From positions 372,001 through 436,000 of the forward strand of contig JADJPY010000012.1 in assembly GCA_016713005.1 (NCBI GenBank): a stretch of 64,000 nucleotides of DNA. The letters are read 5' to 3'. Positions 53,320 through 61,460 of the stretch are shown one piece after another; position 1 is the stretch's first letter; each line of letters starts with the position of its first letter. The notes below the pieces were generated by a model that did not search any database, was not told where the DNA came from, and saw only the letters and a list, made by a program, of their open reading frames with translations. The DNA is from Ramlibacter sp. GTDB taxonomy: Bacteria; Pseudomonadota; Gammaproteobacteria; Burkholderiales; Burkholderiaceae_C. The position numbers and the translations under genes are program-made.

Positions 53320-53409
53320 GGAGCGGTGGCAGAGTGGTCGAATGCGCCGGACTCGAAATCCGGTATACGTGCAAACGTATCGAGGGTTCGAATCCCTCCT
53401 GCTCCGCCA
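53320..53409 (+). tRNA. tRNA-Ser (anticodon CGA)
   Basis: 90 nt with encoded CCA. The acceptor arms GGAGCGG/CTGCTCC pair, the anticodon stem CCGGA-CTCGAAA-TCCGG shows anticodon CGA (reads UCG), a long variable arm (TATACGTGCAAACGTAT) is typical of tRNA-Ser, and the T arm is GAGGGTTCGAATCCCTC. TAGAAT at 53284-53289 may be its -10 box. Confidence 0.98.
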
Positions 53410-53415
53410 ACCCCC

Positions 53416-54849
53416 ATGCAAGCCCAGACCGCGCCGCCGGCCGCCGGCACCGCCGAATCCGAATGGATTGAGGGCGAGCTTGTGCGCAGCCTCATGGCCA
53501 CCGCGCGCGGCACCCAGTACATCGGCCTGCTCGTCATCGCGGTGATGGCCGGCATCCTGGCCGGCCACACGCCGATGCCCGCCCTGCTGGCGTGGGTGGC
53601 TGTCTCGCTGGCCATGTCGGCCTACCGCATCGGCTTCATGACGGCCTACGCGCGCCAGATCTCGCGCCAGGCCGCGCCGCAACGTGTGGCCTTCATGGCG
53701 CGCCACGCCTGGTCGTGGCCGCTGAGCGCGCTGGTGTGGGGCCTGTCGGTGGCGCTGTTCTTTGACCGTGCGCCGCTGGAGACGCAGTTCCTGTGCTGGC
53801 TGATCGTCGCCGGGCTGGGCATGTTCTCGCTCAACAGCTTCTCGGCGCACCTGAGCACCATGCGCGCCTACCTCAACACGCTGTCGGTCACGATGCTGGC
53901 CGCGCTGATGTGGCGCATGGGGGTGGAGCTGGGTTTTCGCGGGCCGGCGCACCACTGGTGGATGGTGGCGCTGGTGGGCATCATCTGGCTGTTGCTGCTG
54001 CAGGCGGCCAAGCGGCTGCACCGCACGCACCGGCGCAATTACGAGCTGCAGTACCGCAACGCGCAGCTGATCGAATCGCTCACCCGCCAGACGCAGGCCG
54101 CGCTGGATGCGGTGGAAGTGAAGAACCGCTTCCTGGCCAGCGCTGCGCACGATATCCGCCAGCCCGTGCATGCGCTGGGCCTGTACGCCGACTGGTTGGG
54201 CAACGAGCCCGAGCTGGTGCACGAGCTGGCGCCCAAGATCGTGGAGTCCACCAAGGCCGTCAACGCGCTGTTTGATTCGCTGTTCGACCTGGTGCGGCTG
54301 GACAGCGGCAAGGTCACCGTGCGCGTGGAGCCCATCCGCGTGACCGACCTGCTGCACGACCTGGAGGTGCAGTACCGCCCGCTGGCCAAGGCCAAGGGGC
54401 TGGATTTCCGCGTGCGCGGCGCGCCGGGCGAGATCCGCTCCGACCCGATCCTGCTGCAGCGCATCCTGGGCAACCTGCTGTCCAACTCGGTCAAGTACAC
54501 CGAGCGCGGCGGCATCCTGCTGGCCGCGCGCGTGACGGGCGAGGTGGTGCGGGTGGAGGTGTGGGACACCGGTGTGGGCATCGCGCCCGAGCACCAGGAC
54601 GAGGTGTTCCGCGAGTTCTTCAAGGTGCCGGTGCACCATGGCACCGAGGACGGCTTTGGCCTGGGGCTGGCCATCGTGTCGCGCCTGACCACCATCCTGG
54701 GCCACCGGCTGAGCCTGCGCTCACGGCCCGGGCGGGGCACGGTGTTCCGGCTCGAGATGCAGCTGGACGACACCGCGGGCGCGGCGCTGCGCGCCCAGCA
54801 GATGCGCGACCAGTTCCCCGGTGCGCCGCCCGCCCAGCCGCCTGTTTAG
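53416..54849 (+). CDS. Membrane sensor histidine kinase
   Basis: A 477-residue kinase. Four to six N-terminal helices (about 35-190; LLVIAVMAGILAG, ALLAWVAVSLAMSAYRIGF, FLCWLIVAGLGMFSL and WWMVALVGIIWLLLL) form the sensor. The HisKA domain has AAHDIRQPVHALGLY with the phospho-His about 245. The ATPase domain has NLLSNSVKYTERGG, EVWDTGVGIAPEHQ and GFGLGLAIVSRL. It starts at ATG 53416, 6 bp after the tRNA; the upstream frame that reads through the tRNA is spurious. Convergent with a LuxR-type response regulator, overlapping by 4 bp, which is its likely partner. The signal is unknown. Confidence 0.9.
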   Translation: MQAQTAPPAAGTAESEWIEGELVRSLMATARGTQYIGLLVIAVMAGILAGHTPMPALLAWVAVSLAMSAYRIGFMTAYARQISRQAAPQRVAFMARHAWSWPLSALVWGLSVALFFDRAPLETQFLCWLIVAGLGMFSLNSFSAHLSTMRAYLNTLSVTMLAALMWRMGVELGFRGPAHHWWMVALVGIIWLLLLQAAKRLHRTHRRNYELQYRNAQLIESLTRQTQAALDAVEVKNRFLASAAHDIRQPVHALGLYADWLGNEPELVHELAPKIVESTKAVNALFDSLFDLVRLDSGKVTVRVEPIRVTDLLHDLEVQYRPLAKAKGLDFRVRGAPGEIRSDPILLQRILGNLLSNSVKYTERGGILLAARVTGEVVRVEVWDTGVGIAPEHQDEVFREFFKVPVHHGTEDGFGLGLAIVSRLTTILGHRLSLRSRPGRGTVFRLEMQLDDTAGAALRAQQMRDQFPGAPPAQPPV

Positions 54850-55445
54850 CTGCCGGTGGCCAGCAGGCCGTGGGTGCGTGCGTGGTGCAGCACCTGCGTG
54901 CGGCTCTTGACGCCCAGGCGGCGGAACAGCCGCCACAGGTGCACCTTGACGGTGTGCTCGCTGATGCCCAGCTGCTCGGCGATCTCGCGGTTGCTCAGGC
55001 CTGAGTCCAGCAACAGCAGCAGCTGCTTCTGGCGCTTGGACAGCTTCTGGTCGGTCGGGGTCAGCTCTTCAAAGCTGTCGTCGGCCGAGAGCAGGGCGCG
55101 CAGGGCGGCGCTGATCTCGCTGGCACCGGCGGACTTCTCGATGTAGACATCGGCGCAGGCGCTGATGCAGGCTTCCTCAAAATCGGCCGCGGGCGAGGCC
55201 GAGATCACCGCCAGCGGCACATTGGGCCACTTGCCCTTGATCAGGTGCACGCCCGACACGCCCTGCGCGTCCGGCAGCTTCAGGTCCAGGCAGAACAGCT
55301 CGGGCTCGCCATGCTTTTGCACGGCGGCCTCGGTGGCAAACAGGCGGTCGAGCTCCACCACCGTGCCCGTGGGCCGCAGGCGGCGCAGCACCATGGCCAC
55401 CGCATCGCGCATCAGCGGGTGGTCGTCAACGACATACATGCTCAT
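54846..55445 (-). CDS. NarL/FixJ-family response regulator
   Basis: A 199-residue regulator with a receiver domain (YVVDDHPLMRDAVAMVL; phospho-acceptor Asp in LFCLDLKLPD; AVISA; IEKSAG with the conserved Lys) and a C-terminal LuxR helix-turn-helix (LSKRQKQLLLLLDSGLSNREIAEQLGISEHTVKVHLWRLF region, about 140-185). The start at 55445 uses GAGGAG 10 bp upstream; ATG 55454 is too close to that site. Together with the convergent histidine kinase it forms a probable two-component system; target genes cannot be told. Confidence 0.91.
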   Translation of the reverse strand: MSMYVVDDHPLMRDAVAMVLRRLRPTGTVVELDRLFATEAAVQKHGEPELFCLDLKLPDAQGVSGVHLIKGKWPNVPLAVISASPAADFEEACISACADVYIEKSAGASEISAALRALLSADDSFEELTPTDQKLSKRQKQLLLLLDSGLSNREIAEQLGISEHTVKVHLWRLFRRLGVKSRTQVLHHARTHGLLATGS

Positions 55446-55459
55446 GACAGGCATTCTCC

Positions 55460-56659
55460 TCAGTAATTCAGGCCCATGGCCTCGCGCACGTCGCGCATGG
55501 TCTCACGGGCGGTCACGCGGGCGCGGTCGGTGCCGGCGTCCACGATGTCGCGCACGATCCTTGGGTTGGCCACATAGGGCTCGGCCCGCTCCAGCATGGG
55601 CTGTTGTTCTGCAAGGATACCGTCAATCACGGGTTGCTTGCATTCCAGGCAGCCGATGCCGGCCGTGGTGCACCCGGTGGTGACCCACTGGCGCGTGCCC
55701 TCGTCCGAGTACACCAGGTGGAACTGCCACACCGGGCACTTGAGCGGGTCGCCCGGGTCGGTGCGCTTCACCCGGGCCGGGTCGGTGGGCATGCGGCGCA
55801 CCTTCTGCTCGATGCTGGCGCGGTCTTCGCGGATGGCGATCGAGTTGTTGTAGCTCTTGCTCATCTTGGCGCCGTCCAGCCCGGGCAGCTTGCTGGCCGC
55901 CGTCAGCAGCACCTGCGGCTCGGTCAGCACGGCCTTGCCCGTGCCACGGAACCACCCCTCCAGGCGCTCGCGCTCGCGTGCGTCCAGCAGCGGGGTGGTG
56001 GCCACAAAACCCATCGCGCCTTCCAGCGCCTTCTGGTCGCCCGTCTCCTGGAAGACCTTGCGGGACTTTTCGAGCCGCTTGGCGCTGTCCTTGCCCAGCT
56101 TGAGCAGGCACGCGGTGACGCGCTCCTCGAAATCGGGCTCGCGGCCGTACAGGTGGTTGAAGCGGCGCGCCGCCTCGCGCGTCAGCTCCACATGGCTGGC
56201 CTGGTCCTCGCCCACCGGCACGTACTTGGCCTTGTAGATCAGGATGTCGGCGGCCTGCAGCAGCGGGTAGCCCAGAAAGCCGTAGGTGGACAAATCCTTG
56301 TCCTTGAGCTTTTCCTGCTGGTCCTTGTACGTGGGCACGCGCTCCAGCCAGCCGATGGGCGTGCCCATGGCCAGCAGCGTGAACAGCTCAGCGTGCTCGG
56401 GGATGCGGCTTTGCAGGAACATCGTGCACTGCGCCGGGTCCAGCCCGGCGGCCAGCCAGTCGATCACCATCTCGTAGACGTTTTTCTCGATGACCTCGCG
56501 GCTCTCGTAGTGCGTGGTGAGCGCGTGCCAGTCGGCCACGAAGTAAAAGCACTCCAGCTCGGACTGCAGGCGCACCCAGTTCTTGAGGGCACCGTGGTAG
56601 TGGCCCAGGTGCAGGGCGCCGGTGGGGCGCATGCCGGAGAGGACGCGGTCTTTGCTCAT
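55460..56659 (-). CDS. trpS: Tryptophanyl-tRNA synthetase
   Basis: Class I synthetase of 399 residues, the longer form common in beta-proteobacteria. HIGH appears as TGALHLGHYHGAL near residue 15 and KMSKS as GAKMSKSYNNSIAI near 265. The C-terminal part includes CTTAGIGCLECKQPVIDGI. Its start overlaps the stop of the M50 protease gene by one base. Neighbours in order are the M50 protease, YciO-like, EamA and PHP genes, a grouping like the enterobacterial trpH-yciO region. Confidence 0.96.
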   Translation of the reverse strand: MSKDRVLSGMRPTGALHLGHYHGALKNWVRLQSELECFYFVADWHALTTHYESREVIEKNVYEMVIDWLAAGLDPAQCTMFLQSRIPEHAELFTLLAMGTPIGWLERVPTYKDQQEKLKDKDLSTYGFLGYPLLQAADILIYKAKYVPVGEDQASHVELTREAARRFNHLYGREPDFEERVTACLLKLGKDSAKRLEKSRKVFQETGDQKALEGAMGFVATTPLLDARERERLEGWFRGTGKAVLTEPQVLLTAASKLPGLDGAKMSKSYNNSIAIREDRASIEQKVRRMPTDPARVKRTDPGDPLKCPVWQFHLVYSDEGTRQWVTTGCTTAGIGCLECKQPVIDGILAEQQPMLERAEPYVANPRIVRDIVDAGTDRARVTARETMRDVREAMGLNY

Positions 56660-57327
56660 CAGTTCACCAGGAGTCGCAGCGGCGTGAGCGCCAGTTCAAT
56701 AAAGCCGTAGGTCAGGGTCATCAGTGGCCGCATCCAGATCGTGGTGACGATGCCGGTGATGACCAGCGCCATCACGATGAAAAAGCCCCAGGGTTCGATG
56801 CGCGAGACCATCACCGCCTGCGGGTAGGGCAGCAGCCCCACCAGGATGCGCCCGCCGTCCAGCGGCGGCAGCGGAAACAGGTTGAAGACGAACATCACCA
56901 CATTGACCAGCACGCCCGCCTGGCACATGCGGGTGAAGAAAGGCTCGCTGACGCCAATGCCCACCAGCACCAGCAGCAACACCCCCCACATCAGCGCCTG
57001 GAAGAGGTTTGCGGCCGGGCCGGCCAGCGCCACCCAGATCATGTCGCGCTTGGGGTTGCGCAGGTTGCCAAAGCGCACCGGCACCGGCTTGGCGTAGCCG
57101 AACAGGAACGAGCCCGAGGTGGCGAAATACAGCACCAGCGGCATCAGGATGGTGCCCACCGGGTCGATGTGGCTCACGGGGTTGAGCGTGACGCGGCCCA
57201 GCTGCCAGGCGGTGTTGTCACCAAAATGCCGCGCCACATAGCCGTGCGCGGCCTCGTGCAGCGTGATCGCGAAGATCACCGGCAGGGCATACAGGGCTAC
57301 GGTCTGGATAAGGTGGGCGACGTCCAT
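56659..57327 (-). CDS. Site-2 protease family (M50) membrane protein
   Basis: A 222-residue polytopic membrane metalloprotease-like protein. The zinc motif HEAAH (H24, E25, H28) sits in the first helix region (YALPVIFAITLHEAAHGYVARHFG) and the third ligand is in FNLFPLPPLDGGRILVGLLP. It has about five or six helices. This subgroup (often next to trpS and yciO) has no known substrate. It ends one base inside the trpS start. Confidence 0.9.
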   Translation of the reverse strand: MDVAHLIQTVALYALPVIFAITLHEAAHGYVARHFGDNTAWQLGRVTLNPVSHIDPVGTILMPLVLYFATSGSFLFGYAKPVPVRFGNLRNPKRDMIWVALAGPAANLFQALMWGVLLLVLVGIGVSEPFFTRMCQAGVLVNVVMFVFNLFPLPPLDGGRILVGLLPYPQAVMVSRIEPWGFFIVMALVITGIVTTIWMRPLMTLTYGFIELALTPLRLLVN

Positions 57328-57339
57328 CGGCCGATTGTC

Positions 57340-57969
57340 TCAGACGGTGGAGAGGCCCAGCGCGGCCGGGTCGCCGCGGCCCAGGCGCAGCACCACGGGC
57401 TCGTCGCCGCCCAGGTCGATGACGGTGGTGGGCTCCAGCGGGCAGGCCCCGGCGTCGATCACCGCGGCCAGCTCGTGCTCGAAGCGCGCGCGGATCTCGG
57501 CTGGGTCGTTCAGCGGCTCGGTGTCGCCGGGCGGGATCAGCGTGGTGGCCAGCAGCGGCGCGCCGTGCAGCTCCAGCAGCGCCTGCAGGGTGCGGTGTTC
57601 GGGCACGCGCAGGCCTATCGTCTTGCGCTGCGGGTGGCTCACCCGGCGCGGCACCTCCTTGGTGGCCTCCAGGATGAAGGTGTAGGGCCCCGGCGTGCCC
57701 AGCTTGAGCAGGCGGTACTGGCGGTTGTCCACACGGGCGTAGCTGGCGAGTTCGCCCAGGTCGCGGCACAGCAGGGTGAGGTGGTGGCGGTCGTCCACGC
57801 CGCGCACGCGGCGCAGGCGGTCGACCGCGGCCTTGTCGTCCAGGTGGCAGGCCAGCGCGTAGCTGGAGTCGGTGGGCACGGCCACGATGCCGCCCTGCGC
57901 CAGCAGCGCCACGGCCTGCTTGAGCAGGCGCGGCTGCGGGTTGTCGGGGTGGACTTCAAAGTGCTGCAT
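57340..57969 (-). CDS. YciO/Sua5/YrdC-family protein, L-threonylcarbamoyladenylate synthase-like
   Basis: A 209-residue protein of the YrdC fold, which binds ATP, bicarbonate and threonine to make the t6A precursor. KQAVALLAQGGIVAVPTDSSYALAC and GPYTFILEATKEVPRRV are the core motifs. It resembles the YciO branch, whose activity is weak in E. coli, more than TsaC. It lies 12 bp upstream of the M50 gene and 7 bp downstream of the EamA gene, near an RNase AM-like gene, as yciO is near rnm in enterobacteria. Confidence 0.9.
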   Translation of the reverse strand: MQHFEVHPDNPQPRLLKQAVALLAQGGIVAVPTDSSYALACHLDDKAAVDRLRRVRGVDDRHHLTLLCRDLGELASYARVDNRQYRLLKLGTPGPYTFILEATKEVPRRVSHPQRKTIGLRVPEHRTLQALLELHGAPLLATTLIPPGDTEPLNDPAEIRARFEHELAAVIDAGACPLEPTTVIDLGGDEPVVLRLGRGDPAALGLSTV

Positions 57970-57976
57970 GGGTTGA

Positions 57977-58870
57977 CTAGCCTTCTACCGGCTCCACAGG
58001 GATGCGCCGCTCGCGCACCGTGAGCCAGGCGCCGGCCGCGCCGCAGATGGCGATCATCACGATGCCCGCAAACGACCAGGCATCCGGCACATGGGCAAAC
58101 ATCACCCAGCCGCCCAGCATGGCAAAGCCGATCTGCGCGTACAAAAACGGCGTGAGCGTGGCCGCCGGCGCGCGCTGGTAGGCCAGGATCAGCATGAAGT
58201 GGCCCACCGTGCCCATCAGGCCCATCAGCGTCAGCCCGGCCCAGAACGTCCAAGGCAGAGACGCCGTCCACACAAACGGCAGCGCCAGCGACGCGCCCAG
58301 CGTGCCCACCCAGCCGGTGTAGAAGTGCATGGTGAGCGGGTTCTCGGTGCGGGCCAGGCGGCTGGTGAGCAGCTGGAACCACGCGTTGCAGGCCACCAGG
58401 CCCAGCGGCAGCAGCAGCGCCCAGTTGAAGTCGTCCGTGCCGGGCCGGATGATGATCAGCGTGCCAGTAAAGCCGCCCGACACCAGCAGCCAGCGCAGCG
58501 GCGACACCCGCTCGCCCAGCGAGGTGGCGGCCAACAGGGTGATGACCAGCGGCGTGATCATCACGATGGCGGTGAACTCGCCCACCGGCATGTGCTTGAG
58601 GCTCAAGAAGGCAAACAGGCTGGTGGCCAGCAGCAGCAGCCCGCGCAGCACCTGGAAGCGCGGGTGCTCGGTGCGCAGCAGCGCGCGCCCGCGCAGCGGC
58701 AGCAGCACCGCCGTGGTGGACACCGCCTGGAAGGCATAGCGGAACCACAGTGCCATCAGCACCGGCACGCCGGCGGTGACGAACTTGGTGGCCGTGTCCA
58801 GCACGGCAAAGCAGGCGACCGCGGCCACCGTGAGCGCGATCCCGGCCAGGGGGTGCGCGCCGTGCCTCAC
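57977..58870 (-). CDS. EamA/DMT-family transporter
   Basis: A 297-residue inner-membrane permease with ten predicted helices in two EamA repeats (first from LAGIALTVAAVACFAVLDTA, second from NWALLLPLGLVACNAWFQLL). Drug/metabolite transporters of this kind export metabolites or S-adenosylmethionine-like compounds; no substrate is indicated. It starts at GTG 58870, whose GTGA overlaps the PHP gene stop, so a longer reading from an upstream ATG was rejected. Confidence 0.87.
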   Translation of the reverse strand: MRHGAHPLAGIALTVAAVACFAVLDTATKFVTAGVPVLMALWFRYAFQAVSTTAVLLPLRGRALLRTEHPRFQVLRGLLLLATSLFAFLSLKHMPVGEFTAIVMITPLVITLLAATSLGERVSPLRWLLVSGGFTGTLIIIRPGTDDFNWALLLPLGLVACNAWFQLLTSRLARTENPLTMHFYTGWVGTLGASLALPFVWTASLPWTFWAGLTLMGLMGTVGHFMLILAYQRAPAATLTPFLYAQIGFAMLGGWVMFAHVPDAWSFAGIVMIAICGAAGAWLTVRERRIPVEPVEG

Positions 58871-59727
58871 TGGATGCGGCCCGAGAGCAAGTCCCACACG
58901 GGGGTAAGGTGGGCCGGCAGCGGGGGCAGGGTGCCCAGATCGGTGTGGGATTCTTCCGGGCTGTGGAAATCGCTGCCGCGCGAGGCGGCCAGCCCGAACT
59001 CTTGCGCGGTGACGGCGTAGCGCGCCGCATCTGCCGCGCTGTGGCTGCCGGTGACCACCTCGACCCCGCGCCCGCCGTGGGCGATGAACTCGGTGAAGAG
59101 CGCGTACTCCTCATTGGGGGTGAAGCCGTAGCGCGCCGGGTGGGCGATGACCGCCACGCCGCCGCTGCCGGTGATCCAGCCCACCGCGTCGCCCAGCCTG
59201 GCCCAGCGGTGCGGCACAAAGCCGGGCTTGCCCTCGGTGAGGTATTTGCGGAACACCTCTGAAATGTCGCGGCAGGCGCCGCTTTCGACCAGGAAGCGCC
59301 CGAAATGCGTGCGCGAGATCAGCTCGGGGTTGCCCACGTACTTGAGCGCGCCCTCGTACGCGCCGTGGATGCCCACAGCGGCCAGGCCGTCGGACATCTC
59401 CTTGGCGCGCTCGGTGCGGCCACCGCGCGTGGCCGCCAGGCCTGCGGCCAGGGCGGCGTCGTCCGGGTCAAAGCCCAATCCGACGATGTGCACCGTCTTG
59501 CCCGCAAAGGTGACCGAGATCTCCGTGCCCGTGAGGTAGCGCATGCCCTGCGCGTGCGCGGCGGCGCGGGCCCGGTGCTGGCCGCCGATCTCGTCGTGGT
59601 CCGTGAGCGCCCACAACGCCACGCCATTGGCCGCAGCGCGGGCCGCCAGAGCTTCGGGGGTGAGGGTGCCGTCGGAGACGACAGAGTGGCAGTGCAGGTC
59701 TGCGTTCAGGGCTTGGGAGGTCGTCAC
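58867..59727 (-). CDS. rnm: PHP-domain phosphoesterase (RNase AM/YciV-like)
   Basis: A 286-residue metal-dependent phosphatase. PHP motifs: DLHCHSVVSDG (His12, His14), WALTDHDEIGG, GTEISVTF, VAVIAHPARYG and a final SRGSDFHSPEE. E. coli RNase AM (YciV/TrpH) removes 3',5'-bisphosphates and matures rRNA 5' ends; the adjacent YciO-like and TrpS genes support this identity. It is the first gene of the strand run ending at trpS and is followed upstream by the repeat-bearing spacer that borders the integron array. Confidence 0.89.
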   Translation of the reverse strand: MTTSQALNADLHCHSVVSDGTLTPEALAARAAANGVALWALTDHDEIGGQHRARAAAHAQGMRYLTGTEISVTFAGKTVHIVGLGFDPDDAALAAGLAATRGGRTERAKEMSDGLAAVGIHGAYEGALKYVGNPELISRTHFGRFLVESGACRDISEVFRKYLTEGKPGFVPHRWARLGDAVGWITGSGGVAVIAHPARYGFTPNEEYALFTEFIAHGGRGVEVVTGSHSAADAARYAVTAQEFGLAASRGSDFHSPEESHTDLGTLPPLPAHLTPVWDLLSGRIQ

Positions 59728-59826
59728 CCACCGATTTTACGGCGCGAGGGAAAACCCTAGGCGGCGGGTGGCGCGTTTGGAGCGGTGAATGGCCCCTGAG
59801 GGGCCTGCAGACGGATTTTGAGTGCC

Positions 59827-59880
59827 AAATTGGCCTCCAGCCCCCGCCAGTGCTTGATGAGTTGCTATCAAAATAATAGC
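59827..59880 (-). repeat. short palindromic repeat, copy 12
   Basis: On the minus strand: GCTAT-N8-ATAGC-type palindrome, about 16 bp, then GGCGGGGGCTGGAGGCC and AATTT. Close to consensus; intergenic, 100 bp upstream of rnm. Confidence 0.88.
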
Positions 59881-60227
59881 GTCGCGGATTTAAGCGGCAT
59901 GTGCCCACGCGCGAGGGCGCGCGGCCAGCGCACCCAGAACAGACGGGTTTGCCGGGTTTGCCAAAACCGTTCGTGGTGTTGATGGAGGCAGCCTTGTCTG
60001 AAAGCCCAACAGAATCAAGGCTTTAAAGCCGAATAGCCGAACTTGTTGGTCACCGGCCGACCGTGTTCATAAGCAGCTTTGCAGGGTTTGGCCCGGTTTT
60101 AGTGGTCCAGCAGAAGGTGGGAGAACAGAGAAATTCGGTTATAAATCAAGCACTTATTTGGCTTTGGCGGAGGTGGGCATGACGCGTGATCACTTTGTTC
60201 ATAAGACAGGATTCACTTCTATATCAC

Positions 60228-60234
60228 GTTAGCG
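60228..60234 (+). other. Candidate integron recombination core (GTTAGCG), left edge of the first visible cassette
   Basis: GTTAGCG lies 4 bp before the first cassette gene, the same place occupied by the GTTAGCC and GTTGGGC cores before the next two. Upstream, CGTGAT (60184) and ATCACG (60223) form a weak dyad. It may be an attI site or the end of a degraded attC. Confidence 0.45.
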
Positions 60235-60238
60235 CTCA

Positions 60239-60688
60239 ATGAGCACACCATTTGATCTCGACACGGGACTGCGGCTTGAGAAAGCCAACCTAGTGCTCCC
60301 CTGGGGCACTGATATCGAGAGCTTGAGCCATCTCGGCACCCCTGAGGTCTTTCGACATCCAAGCGCTACAAACATCCTTTGGAAGGAAGAATTGGTCCTT
60401 GGTAGTGTTCCCGCAACCGTGAGTGCAATGACGGCCGCTGGACCGAATGTCTTTTACGTTTCGCCCGCGATGGAATGTGAGTCCGCGCACGAAGAGTTCT
60501 CTCTTATGCTCGACACTCTCACTTCACGCTTGGGTTCGCCATCCTCGTCGGTCGTTGAAGGAGGCTATCCCTGGGTAAAGTGGCTGTGGGGTGATGTTGG
60601 CGTAAGCCTCCGCATTGGTGAGCGCTTCACCGAGTACGTATCGCTTTTGGTCGCAAAGGGCATATTCCATGTTGAGCCTGAGCGCTAA
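60239..60688 (+). CDS. Integron cassette protein 1, unknown function
   Basis: A 149-residue soluble protein that I do not recognise. No signal peptide or membrane segment; the protein is acidic and has aromatic motifs such as YPWVKWLWGDVGVSLRIG near the C-terminus and LVLPWGTDIESLSHLG near the N-terminus. The repeated hydrophobic-acidic pattern is reminiscent of small immunity proteins, but this is only an impression. It starts 5 bp after a core site and its TAA lies inside the attC site, the normal cassette layout. GC content is clearly lower than in the chromosome to the left, which suggests transfer. Confidence 0.75.
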   Translation: MSTPFDLDTGLRLEKANLVLPWGTDIESLSHLGTPEVFRHPSATNILWKEELVLGSVPATVSAMTAAGPNVFYVSPAMECESAHEEFSLMLDTLTSRLGSPSSSVVEGGYPWVKWLWGDVGVSLRIGERFTEYVSLLVAKGIFHVEPER

Positions 60689-60751
60689 CCCATCATTCCA
60701 CCGGACCTTGCGCATAAAGCCGCGCAAGGCCAGTGAATTCAGACGTTAGCC
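60683..60751 (+). other. attC recombination site 1
   Basis: 69-bp imperfect palindrome from CGCTAAC to the core GTTAGCC (60745-60751). The left half (ATTCCACCGGACCTTGCGC) pairs with the right half (GCGCAAGGCCAGTGAAT) leaving an extrahelical A in GGACC, as expected of a folded attC. It contains the stop codon of cassette 1. Confidence 0.9.
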
Positions 60752-60766
60752 GCAACGGAGCCAACA

Positions 60767-61387
60767 ATGACCGACGGGTTGCTTCGCCAGCGCAGAAATC
60801 TAATGGTGACGTCATTGATCATCATTCTTCTAAGTTTCGGTGGCGTGAAGATTGAGGAGGTTGGCGCGCTTGGAACGAAACTTGTCTTTCAACGGAAAGA
60901 CGCCCTTTATCTAGGAATCTGGGTTATCTACGCCTACTTCTTCTTCCGCTACTACCAATACGTCCGGGAAGAGCCAGACCTTGGAATCTCGAAAGCATTC
61001 CGGGCCAAGGTCAATGCGCTGACGTTTGCGAGTTTGAGAAAGGCGGCAGTAAAGCAACTGTCCCTAGATGAAACGCAGTTAGCTGGAGAGTTTCACTTTT
61101 CTGGGTTGAAAAGAAAGTCTCGCGTCATTCGCACCGGGAAAGTGGTATCGGGCAGAGACTCTTACGGTGAGCCGGTCTACTCCCACTATGAAGTAAACGT
61201 CCTCCGGTTCGGTCCCGCATTTGTTTGGGCAAGCGCTCATGTCATTCTTAACCGCGCGGCCATCACCGATTACGTTCTGCCTTTTGTGGTCGGCATCGCA
61301 GCGGCCGTCGCTGGGGCGCCGAGCAGCTGGGAGGGTTCTCTGTGCAAGCTTGTTTTCCAACATACCGCGCTTGGCATATGCGGCTAA
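60767..61387 (+). CDS. Integron cassette protein 2, membrane protein of unknown function
   Basis: A 206-residue protein I do not recognise. Two helices near the N-terminus (LMVTSLIIILLSFGGVKI and ALYLGIWVIYAYFFFRYY) are followed by a cytoplasmic middle domain (about 55-150, with GEFHFSGLKRKSRVIRTGKVV) and a third hydrophobic stretch (ITDYVLPFVVGIAAAVAG). GGAG lies 7 bp before ATG 60767. Its TAA sits in the next attC. Small membrane proteins of this kind are common in cassettes; function unknown. Confidence 0.78.
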   Translation: MTDGLLRQRRNLMVTSLIIILLSFGGVKIEEVGALGTKLVFQRKDALYLGIWVIYAYFFFRYYQYVREEPDLGISKAFRAKVNALTFASLRKAAVKQLSLDETQLAGEFHFSGLKRKSRVIRTGKVVSGRDSYGEPVYSHYEVNVLRFGPAFVWASAHVILNRAAITDYVLPFVVGIAAAVAGAPSSWEGSLCKLVFQHTALGICG

Positions 61388-61448
61388 CCCATCATTCCAC
61401 CGGAGCTGCGCAAAAAGCCGCGCAGGCCGGTGAATTCAGACGTTGGGC
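61382..61448 (+). other. attC recombination site 2
   Basis: 67-bp imperfect palindrome from GGCTAAC to the core GTTGGGC (61442-61448). It shares the outer arms CCATCATTCCACCGGA and GGTGAATTCAGAC with attC 1; the centre differs (GCTGCGCAAAAAGCCGCGCAG). It carries the stop of cassette 2. Confidence 0.9.
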
Positions 61449-61460
61449 GCCATAGATCAC

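Larger units (their letters stand above)
59728..60238. other. Gene-free spacer between rnm and the integron cassettes
   Basis: Holds one short palindromic repeat (59827-59880) and then AT-richer sequence with no coding frame I can support. A TTATAAAT box at about 60,139 and TATATC near 60,221 could be promoter elements for the cassettes. I see no integrase gene. The spacer ends at a GTTAGCG core at 60228. Confidence 0.55.

Noticed and set aside
53326..53415. An N-terminal extension of the histidine kinase reading MAEWSNAPDSKSG...RVRIPPAPP
   Set aside because: These codons are the tRNA-Ser gene read as protein, a well-known artefact. The kinase starts at 53416.
59728..60238. Integrase (intI) gene or remnant next to the cassette array
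   Set aside because: Searched by eye on both strands; no frame of useful length and no tyrosine-recombinase motif. The integrase, if any, is outside the window.
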